Shown in pieces: positions 1-5,147 of a DNA stretch of 5,147 bases; the stretch's first letter is position 1; the number at the start of each line of letters is the position of its first letter. The DNA comes from an uncultured Thiotrichaceae bacterium (GTDB lineage: Bacteria > Pseudomonadota > Gammaproteobacteria > Thiotrichales > Thiotrichaceae), in contig CACVAV010000226.1 in NCBI GenBank assembly GCA_902727945.1, positions 1 to 5,147 of the forward strand. Direction: 5' to 3'. The notes beneath the pieces are model-generated. The model was given only the letters and a program-made list of their open reading frames with translations. It made no database searches and was not told the origin of the DNA. The position numbers and the translations under genes were made by a program.

Positions 1-138
1 CGGTGGATTTACCGCTGGGCGCTGCTGTTGCGGAGCCGCCGGATAAGCTTGTGGTATCGGTGCACAACCGGATAACCCCAGACCACCCAATATGAGCAAA
101 CCTGATAGGTGGGTATACTTTACTGTTATTTTCATCAT
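1..138 (-). CDS. Lipoprotein, N-terminal part (gene runs off the left edge); candidate PBP1b activator
   Basis: The frame is open for 46 codons from ATG at 138 to the window edge. The product starts with a short Lys-containing n-region (MMKITVKYTH), then a hydrophobic stretch ending in the lipobox LSGC, with the lipidated Cys at residue 25. The residue after Cys is Ala, not Asp, so by the enterobacterial Lol rule the protein would go to the outer membrane. The mature N-terminus is rich in Pro, Gln and Ala and looks like a disordered linker. The gene begins 12 bases after the mrcB stop, with AAGG (149-152) 10 bases before the first ATG. A second ATG follows at once, but its spacing is worse. 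Co-transcription with mrcB is very likely. Known outer-membrane lipoproteins that activate PBP1b (LpoB in enterics, LpoP in Pseudomonas) also have a lipobox, a flexible linker and a globular domain, so an activator role is plausible. The domain that would decide this lies outside the window. Lipoprotein status is well supported; the role is inferred. Confidence 0.85.
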   Translation of the reverse strand, partial: MMKITVKYTHLSGLLILGGLGLSGCAPIPQAYPAAPQQQRPAVNPP

Positions 139-150
139 TATGCTGAAGCC

Positions 151-2550
151 TTATTCCCTTAAATTTTCTATCCAGGTACTACCACTGGCAGCTGGTGGCT
201 GAACAGGTTGTGGCGCTGGCACCGGCGGTGCACAGTAACTACGCTTGCGTGGCTGTGTGCCCCGTGAAAACGGCATAGTCACCGCTTTACCACAAGCCGG
301 GTTAAACAGCAGTCCGGTGGCCGAATCAACTTTCACCCAAACCAGTCTTGAAGACTTACCGATCTTCAGCGGCTTGGATGGCATGACCTTCATCATATCA
401 CCCCAGACGGGTAAAGCGCCGGTTCCGCCCGTCATACGGGTCGGTTTATTATCATCACGCCCCACCCACACAGTCATCACATGCTGCCCTGAATAACCGG
501 CAAACCAGCTGTCCTTTTTATCATTGGTCGTACCGGTTTTTCCAGCCACTCTTTTCCAGCGGGGTAATTGCTTTTGCAAAGATTTCGCTGTGCCGGACAC
601 GGTGATCTGGTGCATTGCAAAATTCAGCAAATCAACCGAACCCGGTCGTGCCACCTGCTCTACACTTAATGGGTAACGGGTTAATGTTTTACCCTTTGGA
701 TTCATCACACTACGAATGGATTTCAAGGGCGAATAAGAACCACCGGCAGCGAGTGTCTGATAAATCTGCTGCAATTCCATCGGCGACATTTCCAACGCTC
801 CCAACAGAATCGACGGGTAAGGTGGAATGTCTTTTTTCAGCCCCAAATCCTTCAGCATAGTAATTACTTTATCCAGGCCTACTTCCACGCCCACCCGGAC
901 TGCGGGTGTGTTACGCGATAAGGTCAAAGCCTGTAGCATAGTGACTACGCCAATATCACGGTGATCATAATTACGTGGCTCCCAATACTTACCACGGGCC
1001 AGGCGTACTTTTACCGGCCCGTCACTGATGCGCGAACTTAATGAGCCATATTTGCCCTTAGCTTCCAGCGCAGTGAGGAAAATAGCTGGCTTTAGCACAG
1101 AACCGACCTGTCGCTGAGCCGTTAGCGCACGATTATAACCCGCATAGCGCAGCACACGACCACCCACCAAAGCCACTACTTCACCGCCCTGAACCGTACT
1201 GATTACCATCGCTGCATTCAGCTTTCCCTTGGGTACACGATGGCGCTTTTCCAGCTTATTAACGCCACTCACCAATGTATTTTCAGCACTGAGTTGAGTA
1301 ATCGGATCCATTGCCGTAAAGATTAGCAAACCTTCTGTGCGCAAGTCTTCCTCACGGTAATCCCGCTGCAACTGCTCCCGAACTAAATCAAGGTAAGCCG
1401 GAAAAGGACTGGCACCGGAAGGCCGGTTCGCACTAACCCCCAAAGGCCGCGCTTTAGCTATTTCAGCCTCACGTGCAGTCAGTGCTTTCTCCTGCTCCAT
1501 AATAGTCAGCACCAGATTGCGCCTGGCTGTTGCCCGCTCAGCGAAACGACGTGGGTTATAATAACCCGCACCTTTAGCCAGGCCGATCAACATGGCAATC
1601 TGGTCAGACTTGAGTTCTCTTACCGTACGATTGAAATAGAACTGCGCGGCAAGGCCAAAACCGTGAATAGCACGATCCCCGTCCTGCCCCAGATAAATTT
1701 CATTGAGGTAAGCTTCAAGAATTTCCTGTTTGGAATAGCGCAACTCCAACAGGAAGGCCATCAAGGCTTCCTTACCCTTACGCTCCCAACTACGCTCACT
1801 ACTCAGATAGAAGTTTTTTACCAGCTGCTGCGTGATGGTACTACCACCCTGTACCGCATGGCCTGCTTTCAGATTAGCCACCATCGCGCGGGCAATAGCT
1901 AAAGGATTAACCCCTTGATGCTCATAGAATTTTTTATCCTCAACAGCCAGCAAGCCTTTAATTAAAGCCGGTGAGACGTCACTGAGCTTAATCAGCACCC
2001 GGTCTTCTTTTTTGGTGGGATAGAAATTACCAATCAGCACCGGCTCCAGGCGCATCAACGGCAAAGTGCCCTGACCATTGTTATATTCGAGCTGCTGTAT
2101 CTTGCCCTTGGAAATTTTGATTTTAATACTGCGCGCAGGTTCCATGTCTTCTGCAAACTGGAAACCACGGGTATTGATTAAAAAATCATCCTTGGTGCGT
2201 AAGTATTGCCCTGTTTCAACAGGTTCCTTCACAGCCACGTAGTTCAGCAGCTTTAATTCCTGCTCCAAATGGCCTGCGTACACCTGTTGGCCCACGTAAA
2301 GATCCAGTGGCCGGGCAAAGACCCGGGCGGGTAACGACCACCGTTTACCTTCAAATTGTGAGCGCACCTGTTCATCCAGCTGCATGGCATAAACAATACC
2401 CGCCAGAATCCCCAGCACCAACACTACAATAAATAGTATCCGGAACACGCGCCCGAACAACCTCATGGCAAACCAGATGGCCTTAAAAGGGCTTGTCCAC
2501 CCGATACTGCTGGTTTGTTTCCCGCTATTCTGCGTATGTTCCTGACTCAA
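151..2550 (-). CDS. mrcB: Penicillin-binding protein 1B (bifunctional peptidoglycan glycosyltransferase/transpeptidase)
   Basis: This class A PBP polymerises lipid II into glycan strands and cross-links the stem peptides in the periplasm, anchored in the inner membrane. The 799 residues lie within the usual PBP1b range. A basic cytoplasmic tail leads to one membrane segment (about 36-56). A UB2H-like module follows (about 70-150, LPARVFARPLDLY), which in PBP1b proteins receives lipoprotein activators. The GT51 domain (about 170-350) has EDKKFYEHQG with catalytic Glu204, GGSTITQQ (235-242) and RKGKE with the second Glu261. The transpeptidase domain has SVLK with nucleophile Ser484, SRN (545-547) and KTGT (671-674). 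All catalytic motifs are intact. The tail is Pro-rich and has a Cys pair (753, 773). The start is TTG at 2550, with AGGG seven bases upstream and an in-frame TGA at 2566-2568; the first in-frame ATG (Met29) lies just before the membrane segment and has a worse ribosome site. The lipoprotein gene follows 12 bases after the stop. Confidence 0.97.
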   Translation of the reverse strand: MSQEHTQNSGKQTSSIGWTSPFKAIWFAMRLFGRVFRILFIVVLVLGILAGIVYAMQLDEQVRSQFEGKRWSLPARVFARPLDLYVGQQVYAGHLEQELKLLNYVAVKEPVETGQYLRTKDDFLINTRGFQFAEDMEPARSIKIKISKGKIQQLEYNNGQGTLPLMRLEPVLIGNFYPTKKEDRVLIKLSDVSPALIKGLLAVEDKKFYEHQGVNPLAIARAMVANLKAGHAVQGGSTITQQLVKNFYLSSERSWERKGKEALMAFLLELRYSKQEILEAYLNEIYLGQDGDRAIHGFGLAAQFYFNRTVRELKSDQIAMLIGLAKGAGYYNPRRFAERATARRNLVLTIMEQEKALTAREAEIAKARPLGVSANRPSGASPFPAYLDLVREQLQRDYREEDLRTEGLLIFTAMDPITQLSAENTLVSGVNKLEKRHRVPKGKLNAAMVISTVQGGEVVALVGGRVLRYAGYNRALTAQRQVGSVLKPAIFLTALEAKGKYGSLSSRISDGPVKVRLARGKYWEPRNYDHRDIGVVTMLQALTLSRNTPAVRVGVEVGLDKVITMLKDLGLKKDIPPYPSILLGALEMSPMELQQIYQTLAAGGSYSPLKSIRSVMNPKGKTLTRYPLSVEQVARPGSVDLLNFAMHQITVSGTAKSLQKQLPRWKRVAGKTGTTNDKKDSWFAGYSGQHVMTVWVGRDDNKPTRMTGGTGALPVWGDMMKVMPSKPLKIGKSSRLVWVKVDSATGLLFNPACGKAVTMPFSRGTQPRKRSYCAPPVPAPQPVQPPAASGSTWIENLRE

Positions 2551-2792
2551 CTTGACACCCTGTTTTCAACAATCATCGCCATCAGCAATCTCATTCCTTT
2601 AACGCCTACGGTACTACTTCGGAGTGCTGTGGTTACAACACTCAAGCTCAGCAGAAGCTTCATATCACGCAATTTTACACAATAAAGCGCAAGGAAACAT
2701 CAAAACCTCCCAAAAGCTATATGCAGGAGTTTAGTCCAGACTGATACTATCTTTACGCAGTGGATGAATATAAATTTTTTTAATCGTAATCG

Positions 2793-2811
2793 GGTGCCAG
2801 AAGCACCTTTT
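2793..2811 (+). other. Short stem-loop followed by four T (weak terminator- or attenuator-like)
   Basis: GGTGC (2793-2797) and GCACC (2803-2807) form a perfect 5-base-pair stem with a 5-base loop (CAGAA), followed directly by TTTT (2808-2811). A G-U pair (2792/2808) could extend the stem. The layout is that of an intrinsic terminator read rightward, but the stem and T run are shorter than usual. It lies in the putative leader of the MoxR operon, so if functional it could act as an attenuator. It could equally be chance. Read leftward there is no T run. Confidence 0.25.
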
Positions 2812-2920
2812 AACGGGGAAAAAATACCACTGGTACTAAGCAACATACCGCTCACTGTACAAATCACGCAAACCTACCGGCAAGGGTTGGAATGCAACAT
2901 CAAGTAATACTAACGGGGAA
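2811..2920 (+). repeat. Direct repeat of the decamer TAACGGGGAA, two copies 100 bases apart
   Basis: TAACGGGGAA occurs at 2811-2820 and again at 2911-2920, identical over ten bases, and the identity does not extend into the flanks. Both copies are in the region upstream of the MoxR gene. The second copy supplies the G-rich ribosome-site-like sequence before the ATG at 2925. The first has no start codon at a suitable distance. The copies may be a regulator-binding site or coincidence. Confidence 0.3.
2825..2835. promoter_or_regulatory. Operator-like palindrome TACCA-C-TGGTA
   Basis: The arms TACCA (2825-2829) and TGGTA (2831-2835) are perfect inverted repeats around one central base. The site lies in the non-coding region 90 bases before the leader-like ORF and about 165 bases before the MoxR start, where a repressor or activator dimer could bind. 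Five-base arms are short and can arise by chance, and I recognise no specific regulator's consensus. Confidence 0.2.
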
Positions 2921-2924
2921 TTAA

Positions 2925-3002
2925 ATGCATTCTAATCCTTTACTACTGAGCACACACGAAAAGCTTTCATCCTCCGCCTTCCACAGTAGCAGGCCGTTTT
3001 AA
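2925..3002 (+). CDS. Possible 25-residue leader peptide overlapping the MoxR start
   Basis: ATG at 2925 is preceded by GGGGA (2915-2919) at a spacing of five bases and opens a 25-codon frame ending in TAA at 3000-3002. The last A of that stop is the first base of the MoxR ATG (TAATG), the geometry of translational coupling by termination and reinitiation. The product begins MHSNPLLLST and has seven Ser among 25 residues, using mixed Ser codons. There is no signal peptide, membrane segment or run of one codon as in classical amino-acid attenuators. I recognise no family. The MoxR gene has its own modest ribosome site, so coupling is possible but not required. It may be a chance frame. Confidence 0.3.
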   Translation: MHSNPLLLSTHEKLSSSAFHSSRPF

Positions 3003-4045
3003 TGCGTCCGGCACAACTCAGCGCAGTACTCGATAAAGAGTTTCTCGGCGCACTGGACGGCTACCATACACCGGTGATGTTATGGGGTGCGCCAGGCGTA
3101 GGTAAATCTCAAATTATCACGCAGGTAGGTGAACGCCATCAGGTACCGGTGATCGATATTCGCCTGTCACAAATGGAACCCAGCGATTTGCGCGGCATTC
3201 CGTTCCGGGAGGAACATCTGGTTGAATGGGCTATTCCATCCATGCTGCCGAATGCCGAACGCCACGGCCCGCAAGGTATTCTGTTTTTAGATGAAATCAC
3301 CTCCGCAGTACCCAGCGTTTCCGCCGCTGCCTACCAACTGATTCTTGATCGGCGGCTGGGTGATTATACCATTCCTGATGGCTGGGCCATTTTTGCCGCA
3401 GGTAACCGCCAGGGTGATCGTGGTGTTACCTACACCATGCCCTCACCACTGGCCAATCGTTTTTCTCACTTTGAAGTCGAATTGAATCTGGATGACTGGG
3501 TAGCCTGGGCTTATCAGCATGATATTGATGAGCGCATTATCGCCTTCCTGCGTTTCCGTCCGGAGCAATTGTTTAACTTCGACCCCGCACACAATCCGGT
3601 CGCGTTTCCGACACCACGCTCCTGGGAATTTGCTCACCGCGCCCTGCATAAATTCGGTGATCACCCGCAACTATTGTTAGGCGGTTTACAATCCTGTGTC
3701 GGACCTGCCGCAGGTATTGAGCTGAAGGCCTTTGTCGATAGCCTGGATCAAATGCCGGATCTGGATGCTATTTTGCGGGGCGAAGAGGTCAAATCACCCA
3801 AAGAAGTCGATTTACAATACGCTGTCGCCGCCGCGCTGGTCGGGCGGGCTATTCGTGCCCAGGGTAGTGATGATGCACAACAAAGCTTCGGTCACATTCT
3901 GAATTACGCCAACGCCTTCCCACTCAAGGAAATGGGTGTGATGCTGGTGTCCGATATGTTACGTGCCATTGGTGATGATATGTTCGCAGTACCCGAATTT
4001 GCCAGCTGGGCGGAATCCATCGGCGATATTATGCTCTATGACTGA
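3002..4045 (+). CDS. MoxR-type AAA+ ATPase
   Basis: This 347-residue protein has the features of the MoxR branch of AAA+ ATPases (AAA_5-like). Walker A is GAPGVGKS (29-36, Lys35), Walker B is ILFLDE (93-98, Asp97 and Glu98), sensor 1 is Asn135 in AAGNRQ, the arginine-finger segment is LANRF (Arg153) and sensor 2 is PTPRSWE (Arg206). The C-terminal part (about 210-347) is helical in character and forms the lid plus a family-specific tail. There is no signal peptide, so it is cytoplasmic. MoxR ATPases form rings and, with a VWA partner, remodel or mature target proteins, often by helping metal insertion or complex assembly. The ATG at 3002 is chosen because TAG at 2987-2989 closes the frame upstream and AGG (2991-2993) lies eight bases before it. 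The stop overlaps the next gene, a VWA-domain protein, by eight bases, as expected for a MoxR/VWA pair. The substrate is unknown. Confidence 0.93.
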   Translation: MRPAQLSAVLDKEFLGALDGYHTPVMLWGAPGVGKSQIITQVGERHQVPVIDIRLSQMEPSDLRGIPFREEHLVEWAIPSMLPNAERHGPQGILFLDEITSAVPSVSAAAYQLILDRRLGDYTIPDGWAIFAAGNRQGDRGVTYTMPSPLANRFSHFEVELNLDDWVAWAYQHDIDERIIAFLRFRPEQLFNFDPAHNPVAFPTPRSWEFAHRALHKFGDHPQLLLGGLQSCVGPAAGIELKAFVDSLDQMPDLDAILRGEEVKSPKEVDLQYAVAAALVGRAIRAQGSDDAQQSFGHILNYANAFPLKEMGVMLVSDMLRAIGDDMFAVPEFASWAESIGDIMLYD

Positions 4046-5147
4046 AACCGAAGCACTTAGCCCCGCTGATTTAAAAGTCATCGAAGACAAACTGGTCGCG
4101 GCGCGCACCCGTTTAATTCTCGATAAACCTTTTCTGGGTGCACTGGTGCTGCGCCTGCCTTTGCAGGCTGCTGATCCGGCCTGGTGCGCCACCACCGGCA
4201 CGGATGCCCGGAAATTTTATTACAATCCGGAATATGTTCAGGAATTACGACCGGATGAAACCCAGTTTGTGCTGGCACATGAAGCGCTGCATTGTGCGCT
4301 GTCCCATTTTGCACGTCGCCAGCACCGGGTCAAACACCGCTGGGATCTGGCTTGTGATTATGCGATTAATCCGATTCTGCTGGAAGATGGCCTGAAACCG
4401 CCACCCGGCATCATTATGCTGCAAGAATACAATGGCATGACGGCGGAGGAAATTTACCCCTGTATTGATGATAATGACCTGAGTGAAACGCTGGATCAGC
4501 ATTTATACGATAAGGAAGACAACCCGGCAGAAGGTGGACAAGATAGCAGTGAAAACCCACTGGAGAATCGTGACAAGCAGGAAAAACCCAAAAGCGATAA
4601 TGCGACGGAGGAGCAACCTCAGGAAAAGCCCAATGACACGGAATCTGAGGGGAATCAGGGCAATAGCCCGCAACAGGAACCTGATGAAGCCGCCGGAGGC
4701 GCACCACCGCCACCGCCGCTGAGCCAACAGGAAGCTGAAGAACTGGCTGTACAGTGGCAACAACGCATGGCGGGCGCGGCACAACAGGCGCAGCAAGCCG
4801 GAAAACTCAGCGGTGTTATGCAGCGGCTGGTTAATGAATTGCTGCAACCCAGATTACCGTGGCGTAATCTGCTGGCACATTACATGACAGCGCTGGCACG
4901 GGATGATTACAGCTATGCCCGCCCTTCCACCCGACGCGGTAATCCGGCGATATTCCCCACCTTAAGGAGTCAACAGGTTAATGTGGCAGTGGCGCTGGAT
5001 GTCAGTGGCTCAGTGAATGATAAGGAGCTGCTGAGTTGCCTGTCCGAGATTAATGCTATTAAGGGGCAAATACGCGCAACGGTTACGCTGCTGCCTTGTG
5101 ACTCAGCTATTATTGACGGCTTTCCGCTGCAATTTGAATCATGGGAA
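4038..5147 (+). CDS. VWA-like protein with N-terminal metallopeptidase-like domain (DUF2201 type), 3' end missing
   Basis: The frame stays open from ATG at 4038 for 370 codons to the right edge, so only the N-terminal part is present. Residues about 10-140 form a putative metallopeptidase domain: AHEALH holds an HExxH motif (His81, Glu82, His85), followed by His90 and by WDLACDYAIN, where Asp107 could be a further metal ligand. Residues about 143-232 are a linker rich in Glu, Asp, Gln, Asn and Pro, with five consecutive Pro (223-227). A helical segment (about 230-290) leads to a VWA-like domain starting near 313, with the MIDAS motif DVSGS (Asp321, Ser323, Ser325) after the hydrophobic strand VNVAVAL. 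This order matches proteins annotated as VWA-like/DUF2201 putative metallopeptidases. No signal peptide is seen, so it is probably cytoplasmic. The start overlaps the MoxR gene by eight bases (ATGACTGA) without a clear ribosome site, which suggests translational coupling. It is the likely adaptor or effector partner of the ATPase. Peptidase activity is inferred, and the target is unknown. Confidence 0.92.
   Translation, partial: MTETEALSPADLKVIEDKLVAARTRLILDKPFLGALVLRLPLQAADPAWCATTGTDARKFYYNPEYVQELRPDETQFVLAHEALHCALSHFARRQHRVKHRWDLACDYAINPILLEDGLKPPPGIIMLQEYNGMTAEEIYPCIDDNDLSETLDQHLYDKEDNPAEGGQDSSENPLENRDKQEKPKSDNATEEQPQEKPNDTESEGNQGNSPQQEPDEAAGGAPPPPPLSQQEAEELAVQWQQRMAGAAQQAQQAGKLSGVMQRLVNELLQPRLPWRNLLAHYMTALARDDYSYARPSTRRGNPAIFPTLRSQQVNVAVALDVSGSVNDKELLSCLSEINAIKGQIRATVTLLPCDSAIIDGFPLQFESWE

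Larger units (their letters stand above)
2551..3001. other. Divergent intergenic region between mrcB and the MoxR gene
   Basis: These 451 bases separate two genes transcribed away from each other, so they should hold a promoter for each. The tract around 2767-2790 is very AT-rich, with a run of seven T (2775-2781). On the plus strand TGATACTAT (2742-2750) resembles an extended -10 element but has no convincing -35 box upstream. On the minus strand TAAAAT, about 120 bases before mrcB, also lacks a well-spaced -35 box. TTGACA at 2552-2557 (plus) matches a -35 consensus but has no -10 partner. I therefore call no promoter. A stem-loop, a palindrome, a decamer repeat and a leader-like ORF are listed separately. 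No tRNA, insertion sequence or recognisable riboswitch is visible. Confidence 0.8.

Noticed and set aside
245..1902. Plus-strand open frames of about 80 codons opposite mrcB (245-496, 615-860, 1663-1902)
   Set aside because: All are antisense to a gene with intact catalytic motifs throughout and show no protein family features.
2552..2580. TTGACA on the plus strand as a -35 promoter element
   Set aside because: The hexamer is perfect, but no -10-like sequence occurs 16-18 bases downstream. It overlaps the mrcB start region, and its distance from the MoxR gene (about 450 bases) makes it unlikely.
2654..2661. Palindrome GAAGCTTC
   Set aside because: An eight-base palindrome containing a HindIII site is expected by chance, and no second site or spacing pattern supports an operator.
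4138..4722. Plus-strand open frames inside the VWA gene (4138-4395, 4483-4722)
   Set aside because: They are in a different frame from the continuous 370-codon frame that carries HExxH and DxSxS. They have no ribosome site or recognisable domain.
4414..4847. Long open frames on the minus strand (up to 122 codons) opposite the VWA gene
   Set aside because: They lie antisense to the low-complexity linker of a well-supported gene. Their translations are rich in Arg, Pro, Cys and His without domain features, as expected for shadows of a biased codon composition.
1..5147. Mobile element, CRISPR array or RNA gene
   Set aside because: No transposase, integrase, terminal inverted repeats, regularly spaced repeats or tRNA-like cloverleaf were seen. 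The genes look chromosomal and intact.

Overview
The window looks like chromosomal DNA of a gammaproteobacterium. The main reason is a class A penicillin-binding protein of the PBP1b type, with an N-terminal membrane anchor, a UB2H-like module, a GT51 glycosyltransferase and a transpeptidase. Gene density, short gene overlaps and moderate GC content fit this. The exact lineage cannot be read from the sequence. I see no mobile element, CRISPR array, tRNA or rRNA.

There are two divergent transcription units. The leftward (minus-strand) unit is mrcB (PBP1b, 151-2550, starting with TTG). Only 12 bases after it comes the 5' part of a small lipoprotein gene (1-138, cut by the window edge). That lipoprotein has a clear lipobox followed by a Pro/Gln/Ala-rich linker. 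A lipoprotein co-transcribed with PBP1b is a natural candidate for an outer-membrane activator of the synthase, in the style of LpoB or LpoP. The family-defining part lies outside the window.

The rightward (plus-strand) unit holds a MoxR-type AAA+ ATPase (3002-4045). It overlaps by 8 bases a second gene (4038 to beyond 5147) whose product combines an N-terminal HExxH metallopeptidase-like domain, an acidic low-complexity linker and a C-terminal VWA-like domain with a DxSxS metal-ion motif. This is a MoxR/VWA pair, a chaperone-like or remodelling module whose substrate is not known. The second gene has no stop codon inside the window and is easily missed by ORF calling.

Between the units lie 451 non-coding bases (2551-3001). 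They contain a possible 25-codon leader ORF whose stop overlaps the MoxR start (TAATG), a small stem-loop followed by four T, an 11-base palindrome, and a decamer repeated exactly 100 bases apart. No promoter there can be called with confidence. Nothing in the sequence shows a functional link between the two divergent units.
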